A stretch of DNA of 34,827 nucleotides from an uncultured Erysipelotrichaceae bacterium (GCA_902768065.1 CACXJP010000018.1:1-34827), one strand, 5' to 3'. Numbered from the stretch's first letter, positions 18,963 to 27,252 are shown. The notes: generated by a model not told the origin, from the letters alone. Made by a program: numbers and translations.

Positions 18963-19757
18963 TTAATCAGCATTTTCTTTATATATTAAAGTTTTTTCTA
19001 TAACACTCTTTATTGATTTTTCATTAAAAGGTTTATTAATCATATCAACAATTTGATAAGTAAAAGCTCTATCTATTGTTTCCTTTGAAGAATCACCTGA
19101 AATGATTGAAACAGGCATTCTACCTAACAATTCATTTTTTCTCATATATTCAAGTACTGCAAAACCATCAACTATAGGCATATTTAAATCAAGCAATACA
19201 GCTTCAATATAATCATTATTTTTATTAGTCTCAATAATTCTTATAGCCTCTTCTCCATTTTTTGCTACTCCAACATTATATTTATCTTCAAAAATTCTCT
19301 TAACAAAGTTTCTAATAATATTAGAGTCATCAGCAACTAAAATTGTCTTCTTATCATAAACATCAGAATTACTTGGTTTTACATTCTCAGCCACATCACT
19401 ATCATTCATATATTCTTGAACTAATACTATTGTTTTATTTGTTTCAGAGATTAAATCATTAATATTTTTACTAATATAATAAATATCTCCATCTTTAGCT
19501 TTCAATTCATGTTCCTCAGCCTTTTTACCCAAATCATTGAACCCAAAATATCTTGCATCAGTCTTCATAGAATGAGCATATACAGCATAATTTGCTAAAT
19601 CTTTATGTTGCATCAATTCAATCATATTGTTTATATTTGAATGAATACCAACTAAAAATGTTCCTAGATTTGCATCATATTTTTTTTGATCACCAAATAA
19701 TTCTAAACTCTTCTTAACATCTACACCATTTTTTTCTAAATAACTTATGTCTTTCAT
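18963..19757 (-). CDS. HPt domain-response regulator fusion protein
   Basis: A 264-residue signalling protein. The N-terminal half is a histidine phosphotransfer domain with the phosphorylatable His in AHSMKTDARYFG (His62). The C-terminal half is a complete receiver: acidic pair in VADDSN (Asp143-Asp144), phosphoacceptor Asp190 in LLDLNMP, switch Ser220 in ISGDSS and Lys242 in NKPF. There is no DNA-binding or enzymatic output domain and no sensor kinase in the window, so it probably works as a relay or by protein contact. ATG 19757 follows AGAGGTG. Fusions in this order resemble the end of hybrid kinases with the sensor and kinase parts missing. It is a single-gene transcript. Confidence 0.88.
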   Translation of the reverse strand: MKDISYLEKNGVDVKKSLELFGDQKKYDANLGTFLVGIHSNINNMIELMQHKDLANYAVYAHSMKTDARYFGFNDLGKKAEEHELKAKDGDIYYISKNINDLISETNKTIVLVQEYMNDSDVAENVKPSNSDVYDKKTILVADDSNIIRNFVKRIFEDKYNVGVAKNGEEAIRIIETNKNNDYIEAVLLDLNMPIVDGFAVLEYMRKNELLGRMPVSIISGDSSKETIDRAFTYQIVDMINKPFNEKSIKSVIEKTLIYKENAD

Positions 19758-19798
19758 AATAAACACCTCTACACTATAAAAATTATAACATAAAAAAA

Positions 19799-19820
19799 TA
19801 AAATTACTATAGTAATTTTA
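19799..19820 (-). terminator. Terminator of the obgE operon
   Basis: A 9-bp perfect stem (TAAAATTAC with GTAATTTTA) and a TATA loop are followed by a T run on the minus strand, just past the methyltransferase-like gene. Confidence 0.7.
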
Positions 19821-19828
19821 CTTTAAAT

Positions 19829-20524
19829 TTATCTCTCATTATAAATAATTGGATATTTATCTGAAAATTCATCTATCATTTTAACTTTTAATTTACCCAT
19901 ACCATTAGATTCAACACCACTTCTTGCCCTATCAATCATATAGTTTCTCCACTCATCTTCATCTTCAAAGAAATCAAACTCATCTCCATGAGGTCCACCC
20001 TCACAAAGCCACAATACAAAATTTTTTTTATTACTAAGAGCTAAATCAAGTAATGTTTCTGCACCTTTACATGGCATTAACCCAATTATTAAATCACAAT
20101 CATTAACATCCGTATAAGCATTAGCTCTTTTTTTCTTCAACTTAAACCTTTCAGTATCACACTCTGTATGTAAATTTGGATCATATACAGTAATAGAACC
20201 ATTTTTTTGTTTTAATTTAAGTCTCTTTGCAAGTCTAGGAAATCTTCCACCACCTATTTCAACAATATTCTTATTGTCAATACCATGAACATCATCAATT
20301 ACATTAGAAAATCTTTCATAAATATTATGCTCTTTTGGAATATAACCCAATTCATCTAATACCTCTCTCGCAAGTTCTATAACATACAAATCAGGCACAT
20401 CCATAGTTTTAAGAACATCAACAAGACAATGGAATTCTATAAACCCATATAATTTATTATGATTTTTAACAAATTCTATTGCCTTTTGTCGCATATTTTT
20501 GTATTCATCATCTTTTATTTCCAT
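19829..20524 (-). CDS. SAM-dependent methyltransferase-like protein
   Basis: About 231 residues. A helical N-terminal region (1-80) is followed by a Rossmann-like core whose first motif NIVEIGGGRFP (about 86-96) fits the SAM-binding loop of class I methyltransferases; VYDPNLH is the expected acidic second strand and DCDLIIGLMPC a motif IV-like strand. No substrate-specific motif is recognised. Start at ATG 20524, spaced 6 nt from AAGGGTG, rather than the GTG overlapping that site. It is the last gene of the obgE operon, directly after the EEP-family gene. Confidence 0.65.
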   Translation of the reverse strand: MEIKDDEYKNMRQKAIEFVKNHNKLYGFIEFHCLVDVLKTMDVPDLYVIELAREVLDELGYIPKEHNIYERFSNVIDDVHGIDNKNIVEIGGGRFPRLAKRLKLKQKNGSITVYDPNLHTECDTERFKLKKKRANAYTDVNDCDLIIGLMPCKGAETLLDLALSNKKNFVLWLCEGGPHGDEFDFFEDEDEWRNYMIDRARSGVESNGMGKLKVKMIDEFSDKYPIIYNER

Positions 20525-20535
20525 AGCATTCACCC

Positions 20536-21225
20536 TTATAAGTCTAATTCTATCATTACCGGATAATGATCACTTATACTTAGATTCTTAACAACTTCTT
20601 TTTCCTTTAATATAAATCCTTCACTTAAAAATATATGATCTATTTCTCTAGAATATCTTGATAATTTTAAAGTTTTTTCATTCAAAGGAACTCTTCTCAT
20701 ACCAATTTCCTCTAATGAATTTACAAAATTTAAAAATAATGGATTATTATTTTTAAGATTAAAATCTCCCATTAATATTTTTTCTCTAGGATCATCTGCA
20801 ATTAAGTTATATATTTTCTTTAATTGTCTTTTCTTTACATTAGAAATTAAAACTTCTAAGTGTGTGTTATATATACTTATTTCCTTTCCTTTATATTCTA
20901 TAACCACATGAGTAATAACTCTTTTTAATAATGATGGTAAAAATGGTAAATTGTAAGTTTTAAAACTAATTATTTTATATTTTGTTATTATAGGATTCTT
21001 TTCATTAAATCTCCTAAGTATATATTTGGATAAAAATCTATACTTACCTTCCATATGATAAGATTTTTTTATTAGAGACTCTAGATCATCACTACATTTA
21101 CCAAAGACCTCTTGTAATCCTAAAACATCTATATCATTATCTTTTAAATATTGATATATAGCTTTTGTCTTATCTTTATCATAACATTTATAATTATTCT
21201 GGATATTAAACGTACTAACCTTCAT
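20536..21225 (-). CDS. Endonuclease/exonuclease/phosphatase (EEP) family protein
   Basis: A 229-residue metal-dependent phosphodiesterase or phosphatase of the EEP fold. Motifs in order: MKVSTFNIQNN, VLGLQEVFG (metal Glu), THLEVL (catalytic His region), MGDFNLKNN, SREIDHIF and the closing SDHYPVMIEL. These are the complete active-site set; the substrate (DNA, lipid or another phosphoester) cannot be told. There is no signal peptide, so it is cytoplasmic. The ATG at 21225 lies one base after the obgE stop (TAG-T-ATG), which indicates translational coupling, with AAGGAC inside the end of obgE. Confidence 0.88.
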   Translation of the reverse strand: MKVSTFNIQNNYKCYDKDKTKAIYQYLKDNDIDVLGLQEVFGKCSDDLESLIKKSYHMEGKYRFLSKYILRRFNEKNPIITKYKIISFKTYNLPFLPSLLKRVITHVVIEYKGKEISIYNTHLEVLISNVKKRQLKKIYNLIADDPREKILMGDFNLKNNNPLFLNFVNSLEEIGMRRVPLNEKTLKLSRYSREIDHIFLSEGFILKEKEVVKNLSISDHYPVMIELDL

Positions 21226-21226
21226 A

Positions 21227-22498
21227 CTAGTCCTTATATTCAAAGAAGAAATCTAATATTTGAACTTGATCTCCTGATTCTGCTCCTAATTCTCTTAATT
21301 TATCATCAATACCCATTCTTTTTAATTTCTTTGCAAATCTATACGCAGCTTCATCTGAAGAAAATTTAGTCATCTTAAATATCTTTTCTACTTCGTCCCC
21401 TTTTATAACCCATACATCATCTTCTTTAGTAATTGTGAAAGGTTCTTCTTTCTTAAATTTATAAAGAACATGACTTTCAATTTGACTTTCATCATACAAC
21501 GGATTATCTGGAATAGTATCTAAAATATCAGCAAGTCTATTTACAACCTCCTGTAATCCTTGATTAGATGCTGCACTAACTTCAAATATTTCACATTTAA
21601 CTTTCTTCTTAAATTCAATCAAATTCTCTTTTGCAGATTCTATATCCATTTTATTTGCAATAACTATCATTGGTTTTTTTATTAATTTTTCATTATACTC
21701 TTCTAATTCCTTATTAATTAATAAATAATCTTCATAAGGATTTCTTCCTTCAATTCCTGACATATCAACAACATGAGCAATTACTTTAGTTCTTTCAATA
21801 TGTCTTAAAAATTTATCTCCTAAGCCTTCTCCTTCATGAGCACCCTCAATAAGTCCTGGAAGATCAGCAACAACAAAACTTCTTCCATCACTAGATCTAG
21901 TAACTCCTAAATTTGGTGAAAGTGTAGTAAAATGATAGGCTGCTATTTTAGGATGAGATGCAGAAATACAAGATATAATTGTAGATTTTCCAACACTTGG
22001 TAAACCAACTAATCCTACATCAGCAAGCATTTTTACTTCAACCTTAAGATTTTTCTTTTCTCCTTCTTCTCCATTTTCCGAATAATCAGGAGCTGTATTT
22101 GTTTGCGTTTTAAAGGCCGTATTTCCTCTACCACCTCTACCACCTTTAGCAATAATCTCTTCTTGGTTTTTATGTGATAAGTCAGCAATAACAAAACCTG
22201 TATCTAAATCAGTAACAACCGTACCCAAAGGAACTCTAACTATAAGAGCTTCAGCTCCTTTTCCATGTTGATTCTTACCTCTTCCATTTTCACCCTTTTT
22301 ACCTTTAATAATCTTTTGATATCTTAAATCTAGAAGAGTGTGAAGTCCCTCATCAACTTTAAAAATAATATCAGAGCCGTGTCCACCATTACCACCATAT
22401 GGACCACCCATAGCTATATATTTTTCTCTTCTAAATGCAGTACAACCATCTCCACCATTTCCAGCTTCGACTCTTAATTCAACCTCATCTACAAACAT
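21227..22498 (-). CDS. obgE: GTPase ObgE/CgtA
   Basis: An essential ribosome-associated GTPase (423 aa) that helps large-subunit assembly and links to the stringent response. The Gly-rich Obg domain (about 1-158) begins MFVDEVELRVEAGNGGDG. The G domain has the P-loop GLPSVGKST (about 164-172), DLPGLIEGAH (G3), NKMD (G4) and SAAS (G5). A C-terminal OCT domain (about 345-423) is typical of Bacillota. ATG 22498 follows GAGGAGTG. It heads the operon with the EEP and methyltransferase-like genes and lies after rpmA, as it often does. Confidence 0.97.
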   Translation of the reverse strand: MFVDEVELRVEAGNGGDGCTAFRREKYIAMGGPYGGNGGHGSDIIFKVDEGLHTLLDLRYQKIIKGKKGENGRGKNQHGKGAEALIVRVPLGTVVTDLDTGFVIADLSHKNQEEIIAKGGRGGRGNTAFKTQTNTAPDYSENGEEGEKKNLKVEVKMLADVGLVGLPSVGKSTIISCISASHPKIAAYHFTTLSPNLGVTRSSDGRSFVVADLPGLIEGAHEGEGLGDKFLRHIERTKVIAHVVDMSGIEGRNPYEDYLLINKELEEYNEKLIKKPMIVIANKMDIESAKENLIEFKKKVKCEIFEVSAASNQGLQEVVNRLADILDTIPDNPLYDESQIESHVLYKFKKEEPFTITKEDDVWVIKGDEVEKIFKMTKFSSDEAAYRFAKKLKRMGIDDKLRELGAESGDQVQILDFFFEYKD

Positions 22499-22520
22499 AT
22501 TAACACTCCTCTCTAGATTA

Positions 22521-22529
22521 ATTATATCA
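22521..22529 (-). promoter_or_regulatory. Extended -10 promoter of the obgE operon
   Basis: Minus-strand TGATATAAT lies about 22 nt before the obgE start and immediately after the rpmA terminator, so obgE has its own promoter separate from rplU-prp-rpmA. Confidence 0.6.
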
Positions 22530-22537
22530 TAAAACAA

Positions 22538-22558
22538 AAAGAACCATAATGGTTCTTT
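22538..22558 (-). terminator. Terminator of rplU-prp-rpmA
   Basis: An 8-bp stem (AAAGAACC with GGTTCTTT) and a 5-nt loop are followed by a T-rich tract on the minus strand. Confidence 0.85.
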
Positions 22559-22560
22559 AA

Positions 22561-22815
22561 TTATCCTTCTACTGGATAGACAGATGCTTTTTTCTTATCT
22601 CTTCCTAAGCGTTCATACTTAACGATTCCATCAACTACAGTATAAATACTATCATCATTTCCTCTTCTAGTATTTGTACCAGGGAACACTTTAGTTCCTC
22701 TTTGACGATATATAATAGAACCAGCTGTTACGAATTCACCATCAGCTGCTTTAGCTCCTAGTCTACGTCCTGCAGAATCACGACCATTAGATGTTGATCC
22801 TTGCCCTTTATGGTG
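22561..22815 (-). CDS. rpmA: Ribosomal protein L27, no start codon of its own
   Basis: Eighty-four residues from [20 protein letters not shown] to SVYPVEG are unmistakable L27, a large-subunit protein whose N-terminal tail reaches the peptidyl transferase centre. The frame is open upstream only to a TAA about 95 nt earlier and contains no ATG, GTG or TTG before this block. The family's Bacillota leader (LNLQFF, removed by Prp) is missing: the residues just before are YKF, reading straight out of the end of prp in another frame. L27 lies in the -1 frame relative to prp, and 20 prp-frame codons overlap it. Either a small deletion removed the prp end plus the rpmA start, or L27 is made as a Prp-L27 fusion by slippage or an uncalled base at the A8 run (22836-22843). 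Confidence 0.9.
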   Translation of the reverse strand, partial: HHKGQGSTSNGRDSAGRRLGAKAADGEFVTAGSIIYRQRGTKVFPGTNTRRGNDDSIYTVVDGIVKYERLGRDKKKASVYPVEG

Positions 22816-23111
22816 AAACTTATATTTTCTGGATATTTTTTTTCCAAATCTTTTAATAGATTTACCATATTGTCTATAAGTATTTGAGTAGTATTACCAG
22901 TGCTCTTAATATCAATTATCATACCTTTCTTACTTACCAAATAACTAAGACTTTCTTTATCAAGCATAAGTATTCCATTTACAGTAGTAGTAATAATACT
23001 ACTTACCGCACTACACACAATATCTTTTCCATAATCATCATACATTGCATGTCCAAGGATATTTAACTTCTTATACTTATTATTCTCTTTATTAACTTTT
23101 ACAGTAATCAT
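22758..23111 (-). CDS. prp: Ribosomal-processing cysteine protease Prp, with abnormal C-terminus
   Basis: Prp removes the N-terminal leader of L27 in Bacillota and related groups. The catalytic pair is visible as [18 protein letters not shown] (His21 and Cys33). Normal Prp sequence runs to about residue 97 (KKYPENI), where family members usually end within a few codons. Here the frame continues 20 residues through the beginning of rpmA in the wrong frame and stops at 22758, so the real C-terminus and stop appear to be lost. ATG 23111 is 2 nt after the rplU stop. The order rplU-prp-rpmA is the usual one, so the annotation is safe despite the odd end. Confidence 0.88.
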   Translation of the reverse strand: MITVKVNKENNKYKKLNILGHAMYDDYGKDIVCSAVSSIITTTVNGILMLDKESLSYLVSKKGMIIDIKSTGNTTQILIDNMVNLLKDLEKKYPENISFTIKGKDQHLMVVILQDVD

Positions 23112-23113
23112 AA

Positions 23114-23416
23114 TTAACCAGCAATTTTAGTAATTTTGATTTTTGTATAAGGTTGTCTATGACCTTGTTTTTTACGGTTAGATCTATCTTTACATTTATA
23201 TTTGAAAACTGTTATTTTCTTTCCTTTACCATTCTTAAGAACTTCTCCTTGAACAGTAACACCAGTAAGATAAGGATTACCAATTTTCTTATCAAGCATT
23301 AATACTTGATTGAAATCAACAACATTACCTTCTTCACAATCTAATTTTTCAACATAGATTTCTGAACCTTCAGTAACATTATATTGTTTTCCACCAACTT
23401 TAATTACAGCGTTCAT
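23114..23416 (-). CDS. rplU: Ribosomal protein L21
   Basis: Full-length L21 (100 aa), which binds 23S rRNA near L20. It begins [14 protein letters not shown] and has the family C-terminal segment [17 protein letters not shown] 23416 follows AAGGAGGTAG. It is the first gene of the operon with prp and rpmA, driven by a consensus promoter, with a leader of about 90 nt that probably carries autoregulatory structure. Confidence 0.97.
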   Translation of the reverse strand: MNAVIKVGGKQYNVTEGSEIYVEKLDCEEGNVVDFNQVLMLDKKIGNPYLTGVTVQGEVLKNGKGKKITVFKYKCKDRSNRKKQGHRQPYTKIKITKIAG

Positions 23417-23509
23417 GTAACTACCTCCTTCATTATATTTTAAGACTCGCTTTTAAGGTACCTAAGTTTTAAAACCTTTTCAATGCGGTTTGAACATGAA
23501 ACGTCAAAC
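23417..23509 (-). promoter_or_regulatory. Candidate L21 leader RNA
   Basis: The roughly 92-nt leader between the promoter and rplU holds several inverted repeats, including GTTTGA paired with TCAAAC, the AAGGTTTTAAAACTT self-complement and the palindrome AGGTACCT. In many Bacillota the rplU leader folds into an autoregulatory ribosomal protein element; position and size fit, but I cannot match the consensus by eye. Confidence 0.5.
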
Positions 23510-23515
23510 ACAATG

Positions 23516-23544
23516 ATTATATCATTCAAGTATATAAATGTCAA
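23516..23544 (-). promoter_or_regulatory. Consensus sigma-A promoter of rplU-prp-rpmA
   Basis: TTGACA (23544-23539) and TATAAT (23521-23516) on the minus strand are perfect matches with a 17-nt spacer. It is the best promoter in the window and lies just downstream of the 627-aa gene. Confidence 0.9.
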
Positions 23545-23590
23545 TTAAAAAGCCTATATTTTTCAAGCATTTATTACTTATATAATAATA

Positions 23591-25474
23591 TTATTCTTTG
23601 ATAAATTGTTTCATATTTCCAAACATAGTATTAAATTCATCCTCAGTCAACAATAATCCATAAGTAATTGCATCATACATATCATAACCTTCATTAATTA
23701 ATCTGTTGACTTTTTCTGAAGAAATTAAAACTCCCCCTAAAGAATAAGTTCTCTTATCAACTCTATTCTTTTCTAAATCTTCTAAACTACAAGATAATTC
23801 CTTCTTCTTTTTATATGGCAATACATTTGAAATATATCCATCTAACTCATAATCATTAATAATAAACTTTTGTCCAAATAACACTTCTCTTAATTCATTA
23901 ATATCATTAATAGGAATATTCATTAATTTTAATAATTCTAATCTTTTTATATTATTACTATTAATTAATCCTAAGTCTCCTTCCAAATAAGAAGAATAAC
24001 CTAATTCAATAAATTTATCAATTTTATAAGCAAGATTATTATCTAAAATAAATAGAAAATTATCTGTAGTTCTTAAACTACTTTTCAAATTATATTTTAT
24101 TAGTAACTCTATATTAGTTGATAATATTCCAGTTTCATCTAATAAAACACTTGGATAATTAATAAACAATTGAGGATTAACTCCATAATTATTAAGAGCA
24201 TTAATATTATTGTCAATAACATCAATTTTGGTATGATTGATATCATATATATCAAGATTATTTCTTATAAAAGCAAGACTTAACATTCCTCTTTTTATAT
24301 ATTCATCAATTTTTAAAACCAATTCTATATTAGTTACCTTTAAAACTCTTACCAAGTCTTTTTCTGGCAATGAATATCTAGAAGTTATATTTAATATTTT
24401 CTTAAAATCATCTAGATTATTAAACATAAAATCTTTTACCTCATTAGAATCAACAACAATATTATGTTTACTTAATTCATCCAAATAAGCAGTTGAAGTA
24501 TTACCTCTATATCTTTGCAATCTCTCATCTAAATCAACATAATACTCCATATTATGCTCATAAATAAATCTTAAGAAGATATTTTTTAATCCCTCATCTT
24601 TAATCTTTTTAACAATATTTCTAGCATCTGTTATTTCCGCTCTTTTAGCACTCTTAGAAAGCATCTCATATGCTTGATCATTAGCGCTAATTTCTCTTGC
24701 AACATTTTTATCATGACTACTCTTTTCATATTTTTCCTTAGTAACAAATGAACTAATTATACCCATATTAGATAAAATATCCTTGGTTCTATAATTATCC
24801 TTAAAATAACCCTTCACTTTTTTTCTTGATTCAGAAGTACCAGCTTTTATTGAAAAACCATACTCAAGTATAGTTAATAATTCATCCTTTTCTTTTTGCA
24901 TACGCTTCTGAACATTTATTAGCGCCATAATCAAACACATTGACTCTTGATTATCACAGACAGCTCTTATTAATGCAACCACATCACATTCATCTGCAGT
25001 TCTTCTTAACATCCTTAATAAATATTTATGATCATCATTAACATTTTGTGCCTCTTCAGGGCTATGCTCTTCATCAGGATTAATAAAATTAAACCTATTT
25101 AATAAGAAACGAGCTTTTAGATCACTCTTCTCATTTAAATATTCTATAATAGAATCAACATCATTAAAACCAGCAAAATAAAATATCATATCAATAAAGG
25201 ATGTTACATCTTCTGCTTCATTTGCCTTAAAATAATCACTAAAAGAATCAATAAAACTACAAACTTCTTCTAAAGTCTTATTATCTCTATTCTGAATATA
25301 ATAAATACATTTACAAGCTTCATATATATCAATATTAACAAATTTATCAGATGATGAATAGTCATTATTCTCCAAAAACTTATTGCAAAAGCTAAAACCC
25401 GGATCCTCTTTATATTCTACATTTATCTCATCTTTTTTTTCATCAACTATTTTCTTTATTTCACTTAAAGTCAT
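23591..25474 (-). CDS. Large helical-repeat protein of unknown function
   Basis: A 627-residue soluble protein that I do not recognise. It is almost wholly alpha-helical by composition. Residues about 330-560 look like degenerate helical repeats of 30-35 residues (for example NINALNNYGVNPQLFINYPS, then NIELLIKYNLKSSL, then KIDKFIELGYSSYL), reminiscent of mTERF or other solenoid repeats. A C-terminal block (RTYSLGGVLISSEKVNRLINE) precedes a short tail. No membrane segments or catalytic motif are seen. ATG 25474 lies one base after the stop of the 320-aa gene, so the two are translationally coupled. No strong terminator separates it from the rplU promoter. Confidence 0.75.
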   Translation of the reverse strand: MTLSEIKKIVDEKKDEINVEYKEDPGFSFCNKFLENNDYSSSDKFVNIDIYEACKCIYYIQNRDNKTLEEVCSFIDSFSDYFKANEAEDVTSFIDMIFYFAGFNDVDSIIEYLNEKSDLKARFLLNRFNFINPDEEHSPEEAQNVNDDHKYLLRMLRRTADECDVVALIRAVCDNQESMCLIMALINVQKRMQKEKDELLTILEYGFSIKAGTSESRKKVKGYFKDNYRTKDILSNMGIISSFVTKEKYEKSSHDKNVAREISANDQAYEMLSKSAKRAEITDARNIVKKIKDEGLKNIFLRFIYEHNMEYYVDLDERLQRYRGNTSTAYLDELSKHNIVVDSNEVKDFMFNNLDDFKKILNITSRYSLPEKDLVRVLKVTNIELVLKIDEYIKRGMLSLAFIRNNLDIYDINHTKIDVIDNNINALNNYGVNPQLFINYPSVLLDETGILSTNIELLIKYNLKSSLRTTDNFLFILDNNLAYKIDKFIELGYSSYLEGDLGLINSNNIKRLELLKLMNIPINDINELREVLFGQKFIINDYELDGYISNVLPYKKKKELSCSLEDLEKNRVDKRTYSLGGVLISSEKVNRLINEGYDMYDAITYGLLLTEDEFNTMFGNMKQFIKE

Positions 25475-25475
25475 C

Positions 25476-26438
25476 CTAATTATCCTTCTTTCCTAGTTGA
25501 GTTTTTTTCTCTTCCTCACCTAAAACATTATAAAGTTCTTCTACATATAAATCATTTTGAGCCATAAATTCTTGATTATTAAGATTATTTTTAATTTTGT
25601 CCCGAATAAGTCTAAAATCAGCAACTTTTGATTTTAATGAATCAATATACCCTGTATCTTTATTACTTCTTTTAATAAAAGCAGTTACAATAGCATAATT
25701 TTTCTTAGTAAGACGTTTAAATACTACTCTTACTCCATTACCCCTTACTTCTCTCATTCCATTTAAAGCATTATTATTATTGAAACCTTTAAGTCCTTTA
25801 AAAGTTCCATTTATTATAGAATCAAACAATTCTTTAAACAAAGGCATATATTCGATAGACATATTTTCAATTTCAGAAATAACCCTAATATTACCACCAG
25901 TAGTTGGAACTAATATCAATGAATTTTTATCTTCAATTACCTCATCCTTGTTATCTTCTTTTTTACTTAAAAGTCCCTTTAATAAAGATATTTTTCTTTG
26001 TTCATTTAGAATAAGTTTTTTAATTTCCTGTAAATCATCAGATGTAGTATCATTCTCATTAGAGAACTCCCTTAACTCATTTATTTCTTTTGTAGATTCT
26101 GCAATTAATCTAAGTAAAATATCTTTATATCTATAAGATTTTTTTGAAGGTAATAAATCAAATAAATCTTCTTCATCAAAGTCATTTTCTAATGATGCAT
26201 AATCAACCTTAAAACATTTAATCATATCTTCAAATTCATCATCAATTTTGACTTCTACACCACTATTTTCATTAGATATTGCTTTCCTTTCAACTACATT
26301 TTCTTTTTTTTGTTGACTTAATAATCTTTCAGCTTTTCTAATTTCATTTCTAGCATTTACAGCCATAGCACAGTTTTTTTCTATTGTAGCAAGTAACTCC
26401 TCATTTTCAGAAGAAAAGTCAATCTCCTTAAAAATCAT
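25476..26438 (-). CDS. Protein of unknown function with a C-terminal RelE/HigB-like region
   Basis: A 320-residue protein. The N-terminal half is charged and helical (possible coiled coil about 105-160). Residues about 175-265 read like a small beta-rich domain: SLILVPTTGGNIRVISEI, then SIEYMPLFKELFDSII, then GMREVRGNGVRVVFKRL and NYAIVTAFIKRSNKD. The last two blocks resemble the Arg-rich strand pair and 'F-x-K-K' ending of RelE/HigB-type ribonuclease toxins, but the match is by pattern only and the domain is embedded in a much larger protein. ATG 26438 follows AAAGGGG. It is the first gene of a pair with the 627-aa gene and divergent from pyrH. Confidence 0.65.
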   Translation of the reverse strand: MIFKEIDFSSENEELLATIEKNCAMAVNARNEIRKAERLLSQQKKENVVERKAISNENSGVEVKIDDEFEDMIKCFKVDYASLENDFDEEDLFDLLPSKKSYRYKDILLRLIAESTKEINELREFSNENDTTSDDLQEIKKLILNEQRKISLLKGLLSKKEDNKDEVIEDKNSLILVPTTGGNIRVISEIENMSIEYMPLFKELFDSIINGTFKGLKGFNNNNALNGMREVRGNGVRVVFKRLTKKNYAIVTAFIKRSNKDTGYIDSLKSKVADFRLIRDKIKNNLNNQEFMAQNDLYVEELYNVLGEEEKKTQLGKKDN

Positions 26439-26464
26439 ATGTATTCCCCTTTCAAATACTGCAT

Positions 26465-26516
26465 ATTATAACATAATTGATATATTTTTGCAACAAATAA
26501 TATTATATGCTAAAAT
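26465..26516. promoter_or_regulatory. Divergent promoters sharing one palindromic -35 box
   Basis: TTGCAA at 26488-26493 is its own reverse complement. On the plus strand it is followed after exactly 17 nt by TAAAAT (26511-26516, preceded by TG-C), the pyrH promoter. On the minus strand the same hexamer is followed after exactly 17 nt by TATAAT (26470-26465), the promoter of the 320-aa gene. Both give sensible leaders. Confidence 0.7.
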
Positions 26517-26535
26517 AGAAAAAGGAGATGATAAC

Positions 26536-27252
26536 GTGGAATTTAAAAGAATAATTCTCAAACTAAGTGGAGAAGTTCTTGCAGGAAAAACAAAACATGG
26601 AATTGATTTTGAAAGAACATTAGAAATTGCTAGAGAAGTAAAAGAATGTGTTGATCTAGGTTACGAAATTGGTATTGTAGTTGGTGGAGGAAATTTCTGG
26701 AGAGGAAAAAGCAATGAATATATGGATAGAGCAACAAGTGATTATATTGGTATGATGGGAACAGTTATGAATGCTTTAGCTCTTGGAGATGCCTTTAAAC
26801 AAATCGGTGCACCAGTTAGAGTACAAACAGGTGTAGAAATGAGACAAATTGCAGAATTTTACATAAAAGATCGAGCAATAAGACATCTAAATAAAGGAAG
26901 AGTTGTAATATTTGGTTGTGGAACAGGAAGTCCTTTCTTCTCAACAGATACAGCATCAAGTCTAAGAGCTGCTGAAGTTAATGCAGATATTCTTATTAAA
27001 GCAACAAAAGTAGATGGAATTTATGATAAAGATCCAAAAAAATTTAAAAACGCAACCAGATATGATAAATTGTCATATATTGAAGTATTAAACAAAGAAT
27101 TACATATTATGGACTCAACAGCAATTAGCTTATGTATGGAAGAAAATATTCCAATAATGGTATTTGATATAAATAAAAAAGGAAATCTTGTTAAAGTTGT
27201 AACAGGAGAAAATGTTGGAACACTAGTATGTAATGAAAAAAAATCTTCATAA
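26536..27252 (+). CDS. pyrH: UMP kinase
   Basis: Bacterial UMP kinase (238 aa), which makes UDP for RNA, DNA and nucleotide-sugar synthesis and is usually regulated by GTP and UTP. Motifs: RIILKLSGEVL at the N-terminus, GIVVGGGNFWRG, the UMP-binding DYIGMMGTVMNALAL, RHLNKGRVVIFGCGTGSPFFS and KVDGIYDKDPK. I choose the GTG at 26536, which follows AAAGGAG at 8 nt, over the longest frame (26488). It is the only member of its usual cluster here: tsf and frr are not adjacent. It ends in a terminator shared with the tyrosine kinase gene. Confidence 0.97.
   Translation: MEFKRIILKLSGEVLAGKTKHGIDFERTLEIAREVKECVDLGYEIGIVVGGGNFWRGKSNEYMDRATSDYIGMMGTVMNALALGDAFKQIGAPVRVQTGVEMRQIAEFYIKDRAIRHLNKGRVVIFGCGTGSPFFSTDTASSLRAAEVNADILIKATKVDGIYDKDPKKFKNATRYDKLSYIEVLNKELHIMDSTAISLCMEENIPIMVFDINKKGNLVKVVTGENVGTLVCNEKKSS

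Noticed and set aside
25780..26136. 118-aa plus-strand frame inside the 320-aa gene
   Set aside because: Ser/Leu/Ile-rich shadow of the opposite strand with no ribosome binding site.
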